Both the position numbers and the translations under genes were made by a program. Under the pieces are notes generated by a model, which saw only the letters and a program-made list of their open reading frames with translations, was not told where the DNA came from and ran no database searches. A stretch of 64,000 nucleotides of DNA from assembly GCF_020889785.1 (NCBI RefSeq), contig NZ_JACMYK010000006.1, positions 41,001 through 105,000 of the forward strand, written 5' to 3'. The first letter of the stretch is position 1, and each line of letters begins with the position of its first letter. Below are positions 27,634 to 35,786 of this stretch, one piece after another. Source of the DNA: Bradyrhizobium acaciae. GTDB taxonomy: Bacteria; Pseudomonadota; Alphaproteobacteria; Rhizobiales; Xanthobacteraceae.

Positions 27634-28686
27634 ATGACGACATATATCCGCGCGAGCAGGCTGGGACGACGCGACGTGCTGCGACTGGGCCTCGGCGCGG
27701 GCGTGTTGTCACTGACGGCAGCACGCAGCCGCGCCCAGACCACGGCGAAGCCCGATGTCGTCCGCATCGGCTATCTGACGGCGGCGCGAGCCTGGGTGGT
27801 CGGCAAGACCGACGGCAGTTTCGACAAGGCGCTTGGTGTCAAGGTCGAGTGGGTACCGTTCCCGTCGGGCGGACCGGCGCTGTCGCTGCTTGCTGCCAAG
27901 CAGATCGATTTCGCGATCTTCGGTAACACGCCGATCGTGGCCGGGCTTTCGCGCAAACTGCCGATTCAGATCCTGGGCTCGCCGGAGATCGTCGCCACCA
28001 GCGAGCGGCTCGTCGCCAAGCCGGGCATCACCACGCTCAGGGATCTCGAAGGCAAGCGCATCGCAGTTGCTCCCTCCTCCACGATGGCCTTCGCGCTTGA
28101 AGCCCTGATCCGTATCAACAAGCTCGATGCCAGCAAGATCAAGCGCCTGCCCCTGAGCCAGCCGGACACGATCGCCGCATGGAAACGCGGCGACATCGAC
28201 GCGACCTACATCAATGGTCCGTTCTGGGCGGAGCTTCTCGCGGACGGCGGCCGGCAATTGCTGGTCTCCGAACAGTTGCAGCCCTCAGGGGTCTTTGTCT
28301 GGAACAGCGCCGTGGTGCGGAGCGAGTTTGCCGAGCGATTCCCCGAGACGGCGGTGGCCTGGCTGCAGACCGTTCAAGCGCAATTCGACCGATACCGGTC
28401 CGACCCGGACGGCGTGTCGCGGATTCTGGCGAAGGATTTTGGCGCACCGTTCGAAGCCGTACGCGACACCCTGGCCGGGCTGCGCTATCCCACCTTTCAG
28501 GATCAGCTCAGTGCGAAATATTGGGGCGATGGGCCGGTCGCGGCAACGGATGCGCCGCTCATCAAGGCGCTCGGCGATGCCGCCGCCTTCCTCGCCGAGA
28601 CAGGCGAGATCAAACGCGGCGACGTCCCCGCCTCATTCGTCCCGGCGGTGAACTACGCATTGCTGCGGCGCGCGTTCCCGTCTTGA
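27634..28686 (+). CDS. SsuA-like sulfonate ABC transporter substrate-binding protein
   Basis: Periplasmic NMT1/SsuA-type binding protein, 350 aa. The signal contains SRLGRRDVLRLGLGAG, twin-arginine-like, and is cleaved near SRAQTT. Family features: VVRIGYLTAARAWVVGK, KVEWVPFPSGGPALSLL, QIDFAIFGNTPIV, LEGKRIAVAPSSTMAFALE and AWKRGDIDATYINGPF. GAAGG precedes the ATG at 27634; an ATG 36 nt upstream lacks this support. It starts a three-gene SsuACB-type operon with overlapping or nearly adjacent genes. The mature chain has one Met and no Cys in about 315 residues. It is a different paralogue from the SsuA-like protein at 749. Confidence 0.87.
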   Translation: MTTYIRASRLGRRDVLRLGLGAGVLSLTAARSRAQTTAKPDVVRIGYLTAARAWVVGKTDGSFDKALGVKVEWVPFPSGGPALSLLAAKQIDFAIFGNTPIVAGLSRKLPIQILGSPEIVATSERLVAKPGITTLRDLEGKRIAVAPSSTMAFALEALIRINKLDASKIKRLPLSQPDTIAAWKRGDIDATYINGPFWAELLADGGRQLLVSEQLQPSGVFVWNSAVVRSEFAERFPETAVAWLQTVQAQFDRYRSDPDGVSRILAKDFGAPFEAVRDTLAGLRYPTFQDQLSAKYWGDGPVAATDAPLIKALGDAAAFLAETGEIKRGDVPASFVPAVNYALLRRAFPS

Positions 28687-29453
28687 ACGCGAGCCGTCGT
28701 TTCCTGATCGGCCTGGCCGCGGTCGCCGGCATCACGCTGGCGTGGGAGATCGCCGGGCGGACTCATCTGGTCGAACCACTGTTGCTTCCGCCGCCATCCG
28801 AGATCGTGACGACCGCGATCGATCTGGCGCGGGACGGCTATCGTGGTACCCCGCTCTGGCAGCATCTGGCGCTCAGTCTCGCCCGCGCTCTGGGCGCGTT
28901 TGCGGCGGCGACGCTGGTCGGTGTGCCGCTCGGACTCGCCATGGGAGCAGCGCCGGGCTTTGGCGCCGTGCTCGATCCTTTCGTCCAGTTCCTGCGGCCG
29001 CTCCCGAAGCTCGCACTGATCCCCCTCGTGATCCTCTGGTTCGGCATCGGCGAAACCTCGAAGGTTCTTTTGATCTTCATTTCAGCCGCGCTCAGCATCA
29101 TTGTCGGAACGGCAGCTGCGGTCAGCACCGTACAGAGACAACGGATTCGCGCCGGCCGGGCGCTTGGCGCTCACGGCCTGGCGTTGTTTCGCTACGTGAT
29201 CCTGCCCCACATCCTGCCCGAGTTGTTCGTGACGCTGCGCCTGTCCTTCGGGATCGGCTGGACGACCCTGATCGCGGCCGAGATGATCGCCTCCGACGCC
29301 GGGATCGGCTGGATGGTCGTCAACGCCGGCTCCTATCTGCGCACTGACGTCGTCATGCTCGGCATCGTCATCCTCGGCGGCACAGGTTACGCGCTGGACC
29401 TGGCGCTCCTGGGGCTGCAGCGCTGGGCGGCCCCCTGGTCAGGGCGCGCCTGA
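28683..29453 (+). CDS. SsuC/TauC-like ABC transporter permease
   Basis: Inner-membrane permease of the nitrate/sulfonate/taurine family, 256 aa, with about six hydrophobic segments. Signatures are LVEPLLLPPPSEIV, LARALGAFAAATLVGVPLG, FLRPLPKLALIPLVILWFGIGE and the coupling loop RAGRALGAHGLALFRYVILP. The best start is a TTG at 28683 overlapping the SsuA-like stop (TTGA), giving MNASRRFLIGLAAVAGI; the frame is open upstream, but that sequence is a shadow of the binding protein. Four internal Met, no Cys. The ATPase gene begins one nt after the stop. Confidence 0.88.
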   Translation: MNASRRFLIGLAAVAGITLAWEIAGRTHLVEPLLLPPPSEIVTTAIDLARDGYRGTPLWQHLALSLARALGAFAAATLVGVPLGLAMGAAPGFGAVLDPFVQFLRPLPKLALIPLVILWFGIGETSKVLLIFISAALSIIVGTAAAVSTVQRQRIRAGRALGAHGLALFRYVILPHILPELFVTLRLSFGIGWTTLIAAEMIASDAGIGWMVVNAGSYLRTDVVMLGIVILGGTGYALDLALLGLQRWAAPWSGRA

Positions 29454-29454
29454 G

Positions 29455-30279
29455 ATGACGACCTCTCCATTGATCGTGCTTGAACACGTCGAGAAGCGCT
29501 TCGAAGACCGGCGCGCCCGACGCGAGACCGTCGCGCTCGACGGACTTTCGCTTGGCGTAGGCGAAGGCGAATTCGTATGCCTGCTGGGACCCAGCGGCTG
29601 CGGCAAATCAACCGTACTCGACCTGCTGGCGGGTTTCGAGCAACCCACGCGCGGCCGCGTGACGATCGACGGCAAGCCGGTCGGACGCCCGTCCCCCGAT
29701 CGCGGCATCGTGTTTCAGGAAGCGACGCTGTTCCCGTGGTTGTCCGTCATCGACAACATCACCTTCGCATCGCGTCTGGCCGGCCGGCCGGCGTCCGAAT
29801 ATCGACCCCGGGCGCAAGAGCTGATCGAGATGATGGGCCTGCGCGGCTTCGAGCATCATGCCGTCTATGAGCTATCCGGTGGAATGCGCCAGCGCGTCGC
29901 GATCGCCCGCGCCTGGATATCGCAGCCGCTGCTTCTCTTGATGGACGAGCCATTCGGGGCGCTGGATGCCCAGACCCGGCTCGCGATGCAAGAGCTGCTG
30001 CTCGCCGCACGCGAGCAACGTCGCTCCACCGTCCTGTTCGTCACGCACGACATCGAAGAAGCGCTGTTCCTGTCGGACCGCATCGCCATCATGAGCGGCC
30101 GCCCTGGTCGTATCGTCGAAGAGATCATCGTCCCCTATCCGCGTCCACGCGCCTATCAGGAAATCATTGCGATGCGCTCGTTCGGCGAACTGAAACGATC
30201 GATCCTGGCGACGCTGCGCGAACAGGCCGCACGCCCTCAACACGCAACAATGGAAAGCTTGGCACATGGTGACGACTGA
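29455..30279 (+). CDS. SsuB/TauB-like ABC transporter ATP-binding protein
   Basis: ATPase of the sulfonate-type importer, 274 aa. Walker [11 protein letters not shown]-loop region GIVFQEATLFPW, signature LSGGMRQRVAIARAW, Walker B LLLLMDEPFGALDA and H-loop LFVTHDIEEAL are all present. The chain is complete, unlike its paralogue at 1-752, and shows what the interrupted gene should look like around the amber codon (GRVTIDGKPV here). Met and Cys content is ordinary for an ATPase. Its end overlaps the next binding-protein gene by 14 nt, so that gene is part of the same operon even though it belongs to another transporter family. Confidence 0.92.
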   Translation: MTTSPLIVLEHVEKRFEDRRARRETVALDGLSLGVGEGEFVCLLGPSGCGKSTVLDLLAGFEQPTRGRVTIDGKPVGRPSPDRGIVFQEATLFPWLSVIDNITFASRLAGRPASEYRPRAQELIEMMGLRGFEHHAVYELSGGMRQRVAIARAWISQPLLLLMDEPFGALDAQTRLAMQELLLAAREQRRSTVLFVTHDIEEALFLSDRIAIMSGRPGRIVEEIIVPYPRPRAYQEIIAMRSFGELKRSILATLREQAARPQHATMESLAHGDD

Positions 30280-31876
30280 CGATCGTATCCGCGGTCTCAT
30301 TGATCGGCGAAGTGTCCTTAAGGCGGGGGCCGGCGTGCTCGCGCTTCCGCTCGCCGGCTCGCCTTTGCCGGCGGCCGAATCCCGGCGTGGCGGCACGCTG
30401 ACTGTCGTCACACAGGGGGAACCGCGAACGCTCGTCCCCTTGCTCGACACCAACACGCAGACCCGCAATATCAGCACCAAGGTCACCGAGGGTCTGCTGG
30501 CCTACGATGCAGACTTCACACCGCGTCCGCTTCTGGCGACGGCCTGGAAATCGAGCGCAGACGGGCTCGAATATGGCTTCACCCTGCGTCCCAGCGTGAA
30601 ATGGCACGATGGCGCGGACTTCACGTCCGCCGACGTCCAGTTTTCGCTGCAGGCGCTGCAAAAGGTCGGGCCGCGCGGACGGATCAGCTTCGCCAATCTC
30701 GATCGCGTCGAAACGCCTGATGCGCTGACCGCCGTGGTGAAACTGTCGAAGCCGACACCCTACTTCCTGAAGGCGCTCGCAGCTGCGGAATCGCCGATCG
30801 TTCCGCGTCACGCCTATCAGCCCGATAATCTCGACGGCAGCCCCAACAACAACGCACCGATCGGAACCGGGCCATTCATCTTCGAGGAATGGAAACGCGG
30901 CAGCCACGTCAGCCTGCGCCGGAACCCGCAATATTGGCGGCCCGAGCGGCCCTTTCTGGATCGGGTGGTGGTCAAGTTCGTTGGTGATCCAGCCGCAGCC
31001 TCCACGGCGCTTGAAACGGGAGAAGCCGACACCAGCGGCAGCATTTCGCTCGGCGATGTGAAACGGCTGGCAGAGGGCGGCAAGCTTGTCGTCTCGTCGC
31101 AGCGAGACGCCTATCTCAACAACGCCGCCGTGCTGGAGTTCAGCCTCGACAACCAGTACCTCGCGCAACGCGCCGTGCGGCACGCCATCGCGCGCACGAT
31201 CGATCGCGATTTCATCCGGCAATGGATCTATTACGGCTATGCCAGCCGGATTCGCTCGCCGATTCCGGAAGTGCTTTCATCCTATTTCGACCCGACGAGC
31301 TTCGACCATCCCTTCAATCTCGACGAGGCCAATCGCCTTCTCGATGAGGCGGGATTAAAGCGCGGAAGCGGCGGCATCCGGTTTGCGCTGAAGCTGACCT
31401 TCATTCCGGGGGCCGCGTTCAAGGCCACTGCCGGCTACCTGCGATCCGCCCTCGGTCGTGCCGGCATCCGCGTCGATATCCTCGATGGTGATCTCGGCAC
31501 CTTCATCAAGCGGGTCTATTACGACCGTGATTTCGACATCAACCTCAATGGACTCGGCCTGCTGTTCGACCCGACGGTTGGCGTGCAGCGGATCTACTGG
31601 TCCGACGGGATCAAGCACCCGCTGCCCTATGTCAATGCGGCCCACTACAATAACCCGGTGGTTGATGAGCTGTTCCGGCAAGCGGCTACGGAGCGTGACG
31701 AAGCCCGGCGCTCGGATCAATTCCGGCAGATCCAAAAGATCGCCAGTGACGACCTGCCAGCCTTGCCCCTGGTGGCGCTGGAGACAACCCTCGTCAGCAA
31801 TGCGCGTGTGCGCAATCTTTACAACAGCATCGACCTGACCGCGGGAGATTTTTCCGACGCCTGGCTCGACCGGTGA
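30266..31876 (+). CDS. Family-5 ABC substrate-binding protein with no internal Met or Cys
   Basis: DppA/OppA-like periplasmic binding protein, 536 aa. The signal includes DRRSVLKAGAGVLALPLAG (twin-arginine-like), cleaved near LPAAES. Landmarks are LRPSVKWHDGADFTSADV, IGTGPFIFEEWKRGSHV, RRNPQYWRPERPFLDRVV and LFDPTVGVQRIYWSDG. The start at 30266 overlaps the ATPase gene by 14 nt. There is no Met and no Cys in the 535 residues after the initiator. This is the longest fully sulfur-free chain among the transport proteins. It is co-transcribed with the SsuACB-type set but belongs to the Dpp class, so it must use one of the Dpp-type permeases elsewhere in the island or genome. Confidence 0.9.
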   Translation: MVTTDDRIRGLIDRRSVLKAGAGVLALPLAGSPLPAAESRRGGTLTVVTQGEPRTLVPLLDTNTQTRNISTKVTEGLLAYDADFTPRPLLATAWKSSADGLEYGFTLRPSVKWHDGADFTSADVQFSLQALQKVGPRGRISFANLDRVETPDALTAVVKLSKPTPYFLKALAAAESPIVPRHAYQPDNLDGSPNNNAPIGTGPFIFEEWKRGSHVSLRRNPQYWRPERPFLDRVVVKFVGDPAAASTALETGEADTSGSISLGDVKRLAEGGKLVVSSQRDAYLNNAAVLEFSLDNQYLAQRAVRHAIARTIDRDFIRQWIYYGYASRIRSPIPEVLSSYFDPTSFDHPFNLDEANRLLDEAGLKRGSGGIRFALKLTFIPGAAFKATAGYLRSALGRAGIRVDILDGDLGTFIKRVYYDRDFDINLNGLGLLFDPTVGVQRIYWSDGIKHPLPYVNAAHYNNPVVDELFRQAATERDEARRSDQFRQIQKIASDDLPALPLVALETTLVSNARVRNLYNSIDLTAGDFSDAWLDR

Positions 31877-31907
31877 TCCCGGCGCCTCGATCGAGGCCTC
31901 CGCTCAA

Positions 31908-32789
31908 TCACCCGAGCTTGCGTGCGAGAAATGAACTGATGGCGTCGAGCACGGCGTCAGGCCGCTCTTCCGGTTGAAGATGACCGCCCGGGATAGCCCG
32001 GCCATCAACATCGACAGCCCAGTTCCTCCAGATCTGAAGCGGCGTGTCCGTCTCGCCAAATCGGCCCTGTTCCCACAGCACCAACACAGGACAATCGAGG
32101 ATTCGCCCGGCGGCGCGATCGGCAAGATAGTGCTCGTGGTCGAGACTGGCGCCGGAGCGATAATCCTGCATCATCGCGTGCCGCACCTCGGGCCGGCGAA
32201 ATGCTTCGCGATAGGCGGCGCGGGCCTCATCCGACAGGGCATCGAAATCCTTGGCCATTCTTCGCAACGTACAGTCCAGGAAGAAGTCGGGATCACCGCT
32301 CAACAGCCGTTCGGGCAGGTCATAGGGCTGCGCGAACAGCAGCCAGTGATAGGCGCCGAGCGCAAAACCCTTGCCGGCGCGCGCCCAGACCTCGCTGGTC
32401 GGGATCACCGTCAGCGATACGAAAGCCTGCACCGTTCCGGGATGGTCCAGCGCCAACCGGTAGCCGACTCGTGCACCGCGGTCGTGCCCGATGACGGCGA
32501 AGCGATCGAAACCGAACTGCTTCATTACCGCGAGCTGGTCGCGCGCCATCGTCCGCTTGGAATAAGCCGATGCATCGACAAGCTGCGGACCGCGGCTGTC
32601 GCCATATCCCCGCAGATCAGTCGCGACCACGGTGTGGTTGCGCGCCAGGACCGGGGCGATACGATGCCAAGCGACGTGGGTCTGCGGGTACCCATGGAGC
32701 AGAAGCAGGGGAGGACCGCTCCCACCTATGAACGAGGCGATCGTGGCACCGTCGGTCTCGACATCGTGACGCTCGAATCCTTCAAACAT
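31908..32789 (-). CDS. Fluoroacetate-dehalogenase-like alpha/beta hydrolase
   Basis: Alpha/beta hydrolase, 293 aa, very like fluoroacetate dehalogenases (FAcD). The nucleophile Asp103 lies in GHDRGARVGYRLALDHP, the halide-site residues His148-Trp149 in AYHWLLFAQP and Tyr210 in MQDYRSG, and the catalytic His270 in GGHLQPEE. The oxyanion segment is LLHGYPQTH. In the characterised enzyme the triad acid lies in the strand reading VLDI.PT; here the same place reads SLTVIPT, so Thr127 replaces Asp. Either another acid serves or the enzyme has a different activity such as epoxide or ester hydrolysis. The ATG at 32789 begins the family sequence; upstream frame is noncoding. Met/Cys content (five Met, two Cys) is normal, so the sulfur-depleted region ends before this gene. 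Confidence 0.85.
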   Translation of the reverse strand: MFEGFERHDVETDGATIASFIGGSGPPLLLLHGYPQTHVAWHRIAPVLARNHTVVATDLRGYGDSRGPQLVDASAYSKRTMARDQLAVMKQFGFDRFAVIGHDRGARVGYRLALDHPGTVQAFVSLTVIPTSEVWARAGKGFALGAYHWLLFAQPYDLPERLLSGDPDFFLDCTLRRMAKDFDALSDEARAAYREAFRRPEVRHAMMQDYRSGASLDHEHYLADRAAGRILDCPVLVLWEQGRFGETDTPLQIWRNWAVDVDGRAIPGGHLQPEERPDAVLDAISSFLARKLG

Positions 32790-32890
32790 GGCAGCTGTCC
32801 CGTCATCGTTCGACAGATACCTTGTTAGTCGACCTTTGCGCGGTCCGCCAGAAATCCAACTACGGGACGGCCGGACGAGCGCGAAGCCGT

Positions 32891-33870
32891 TCAGCGATCG
32901 ATGCCCCCGTTCACGAACGCCGCAATCTCCCGCAATGCCTCGGTCGCCTCGGGAAACAAGCCAAGAAAAGCGTGCCAGACGTGGGCAAGCTCCGGCCAAA
33001 TGCTCAGATTGACCCGAACGCCGGCCTCCGCGAGCCGCGCTGCGAAATTTCGGCTGTCATAGGCGAGTGTCTCGATTGCACTCACCTGCAACAGGGTCGG
33101 TGGAAATCCGGTGAGCAGCGCGTGCGGTCCACGAACCGGCGAGACGCGATAATCCGACGGAACTTCCCCCGGACCGAGATACGCGGCGGTGGCGGCAGCG
33201 AGAGATTCCGCCGTCACAATCTGGTCGTCTATTGCAGTTCGGTCCGGCGGCGACTGATTGTCGAGGGTGCCGGCGATTAGTACCAGGCGATCGGGCGTGC
33301 GCGCGCCCCTGGCCACCAATTCCAGGCAGGTCGCGGCGGCCAGATTTCCGCCCGCTGAATCGCCGACCAGACTGAGATGCACCTGCGCTTCGTGCTCTCC
33401 CTGACGGTGCGCATCAGGTCCATGGCGCGAAGCCCAGTCGAAGGCAGTGATGCAATCGTCCAGGCCCGCGGGAAAGCGATGCTCCGGAGCCAGACGATAA
33501 TCAACCATCAGAACGGCCGCGCCGGAGAGTCTGGCCAGCGCGCCCGCGATGGCTCGATAGTCGTGAGGACAGCCACCGACCCACCCGCCCCGTGGATGTA
33601 AACCAGGCGACGAGCAAGATCGGCCTCGGGCGCAACGACCCACTCCGCCGACACTCCTCCGGCATCGACAGGCACAACCTTGACGTCGTCAAGCGCCGGT
33701 GCCGCGCCGACATCGCCGTAGCGCGGCATCAGGGCTCTGATCACGGCAACGAATTGCAGGAGAGGATCGGACACCCCTGTGAGATCAGCCGACGCGGCAA
33801 GCCCGGCGAGATGTGCGAAGGCCTGCTCAAGTTCCGGCCGACGCTGGCGCGGCGGGGTGATCTGATCCAT
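32891..33870 (-). pseudogene. HSL-family esterase/lipase (alpha/beta hydrolase-3) split by a frameshift
   Basis: The N-terminal part (MDQITPPRQRRPELEQ... to RRLVYIHGAGG) and the C-terminal part (WVGGCPHDYRAIAGALA onward) are in different frames. They join exactly at the oxyanion motif, which should read HGGGWVGG. Adding one G to the run at about 33588-33592 restores the whole protein. Downstream features are intact: VDYRLAPEHRFPAGLDD, the nucleophile GDSAGGNLAA and the C-terminal His region AHVWHAF. The ATG at 33870 has GGAG 8 nt upstream. A single-base loss in a homopolymer is a common sequencing error, so the gene may be functional. It is divergent from the AraC-type regulator, which may control it. 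Confidence 0.82.
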
Positions 33871-34067
33871 CGGATGGCTCCATGGCTGTCAAGTTGCCGT
33901 CAGAGCCTAGCCGCAGGTACGATGCCGTACGCGGACCTAAGCGTGCGTGCTGGGGGGACAAAAGCGACCAGAAAACCGGGCCGACGGTTGATTCCGCCCT
34001 GAGCAAATTGCGATCCTTCCCGTTTACCCCTAGGATCAAGACGACGGCTCGGCGGTTGCGAGGCTTC

Positions 34068-35108
34068 ATGCGTCAGCACATGCCATTCGAATGGATCACT
34101 CGGCACGTCAGCGGCGTGGTCCGCCAAGGCCTGCCGTTCGAGCAGATGATGGCGGCATCGCTGATCGACTTGCGTTACGGGGACAACCGCGACGTGGTCG
34201 GTCCAGCGCAGTATCTGTTGCTGTGTCTGAACACCGCGCTGGCGATCGGTGATGCGGCCCATGGCTTGACGCGCGCCCGCATCGATCCCGCCTACACGGC
34301 TCTCGGGCTGAGAGTAGCCCTTGGCTCCGCGGCGCTGGAGGACGCGATCCTGTCGGTCGAGCGGCTCTATAGGGCCGCGTCCAGCGCCGTTCGGATCGAG
34401 CTGAAAACCACAAGCGACCTGGCGATCCTGAATGTCCGCGCTGACTCGGCGCGAGACGCGGACGCCGTTCTGCTCGAGGATATCTACCTCAGCTGGGTGT
34501 TCATGCATTGCATGTACTTTCTCGGAACGGCGATGCCGGTCGTCGATGTGACGACCCGCGATACGTTTCACTTCAATCTCGGCCAACGCCACTTCGCCAT
34601 TGGTGCTCCCGTGCGCCACGGGGCCGTCACCGGCATGCGGTTTGCGCGCACCCTGCTCGGCAAGCGCGGCACGGGCCGGGCTGGGACCAACCCGCACTGG
34701 GAGTGCTTTCGATTGTGGCTCGACCTTGTCGAGCCGGAAGACCTGTCGCTCCATGGCTGCGGGGGTCTAGGCGATGGCGGCCGGCCACGGTTGAAGGATC
34801 TCGCCGAGAAGGCCGGCGTCAGCGCGTCTACACTGCGGCGGCGGCTGGGGATCGGCGGCGGATTTCGTCACGCGCGCGAACGCACCCTGGCTCAGTCCGC
34901 GATTCGCCGACTGCGAGATTCCGACGACAGCATCGAAGCGATCGCGGCGGAGCTCGGCTATTCCGACGCGAGGAGCCTGCGCCGGTTTCTGAAGAACGCG
35001 ACCGGTTCAACGCCAAGCCAAATTCGCGCCGGTAGCTTCTTGTCGCGCGACGATGACGATGCCGTTCGCAGGCGGCTGCAGACGCTCGGCGCAATGATGG
35101 GAGCCTGA
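34068..35108 (+). CDS. AraC-family transcriptional regulator (OruR/ArgR-like N-terminal domain)
   Basis: DNA-binding regulator, about 346 aa. The N-terminal half resembles the arabinose-binding-like domain of OruR-type AraC proteins (ITRHVSGVVRQGLPFEQMM and later IDPAYTALGLRVALG). The C-terminus carries two helix-turn-helix motifs: LKDLAEKAGVSASTLRRRLG and IEAIAAELGYSDARSLRRF followed by GSTPSQIR. The frame is open to an ATG at 33882, but that would leave only 11 nt to the divergent esterase and the extra 62 residues do not look like the family. ATG at 34068 has GAGG upstream. The roughly 200 bases between the divergent genes would then contain both promoters. Its likely target is the divergent esterase gene. 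Confidence 0.75.
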   Translation: MRQHMPFEWITRHVSGVVRQGLPFEQMMAASLIDLRYGDNRDVVGPAQYLLLCLNTALAIGDAAHGLTRARIDPAYTALGLRVALGSAALEDAILSVERLYRAASSAVRIELKTTSDLAILNVRADSARDADAVLLEDIYLSWVFMHCMYFLGTAMPVVDVTTRDTFHFNLGQRHFAIGAPVRHGAVTGMRFARTLLGKRGTGRAGTNPHWECFRLWLDLVEPEDLSLHGCGGLGDGGRPRLKDLAEKAGVSASTLRRRLGIGGGFRHARERTLAQSAIRRLRDSDDSIEAIAAELGYSDARSLRRFLKNATGSTPSQIRAGSFLSRDDDDAVRRRLQTLGAMMGA

Positions 35109-35344
35109 CGAAGGGGCAAACGCGCGGGGAGCCCGCCGGCCGAATGCAATGGCCGACCGGCGAGGACGACGCATTGCACCTCAATGCAACGGCGCTCGTG
35201 ATCGACGCGGCTGCGGACTCAGGTTGAGTGATCACGCGCCACGCACGACGAAACAGTCGAGGTAAAAGGGCTCCGCGCGATGGCTCGTCGTGATTTGAAC
35301 CTACGAGCTAAGTCACCGAGACTGTTACGCTCGATTGGACGGCA

Positions 35345-35386
35345 AAATAAAGCCCCAGCAAACCATTGAGGTTGCTGAGGCTTTTT
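35345..35386 (-). terminator. Intrinsic terminator after the initiator tRNA
   Basis: An inverted repeat (AGCCCCAGCAAACC and GGTTGCTGAGGCT, 35351-35382, with a five-base loop ATTGA) is followed on the minus strand by TTTATTTT and on the plus strand by CTTTTT. It lies 12 nt beyond the tRNA 3' end and can stop transcription from either side. Confidence 0.8.
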
Positions 35387-35393
35387 ACAAACT

Positions 35394-35470
<77 letters not shown>

Positions 35471-35786
35471 TTAAACCGTTGCGTGCCTTGCAGAAGGAGT
35501 GCCCGAACCGGCCGGCCAACGCTGATAACGGCGCCGATCGATCCGTCCGGAGGGCTTCCTGAGAAGGCGACCCGGGCCGAAGCCGTCGGGTGCGGGGCGT
35601 ATGTATCAATGTGAGGTCGGTTTGGAAAGCCCCGGATGTGGGTTTTTGAGGATTTTGTGACGTCGGAATCACCGGTTTCCTCGGCAAATTTACCGCCGGG
35701 AACCGGGTCTTGCCAGATCGTGCGCAAAAGCAGAGCTTGGCGCCCAACAAAGTCCGTCAAGGAAATGTCATCCAAGGGGAAACGCC
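35471..35786. other. 316-base intergenic region between tRNA and aldehyde dehydrogenase gene
   Basis: It contains the tRNA promoter (minus strand) and the promoter of the aldehyde dehydrogenase gene (plus strand). I see no open frame with a credible start, no repeat and no clear regulator site. An AAGGGG about 8 nt before 35787 serves as the ribosome site of the next gene. Confidence 0.5.

Noticed and set aside
35285..35310. Second tRNA gene near the initiator tRNA
   Set aside because: Only a 12-base T-arm-like match is present; no cloverleaf can be drawn around it.
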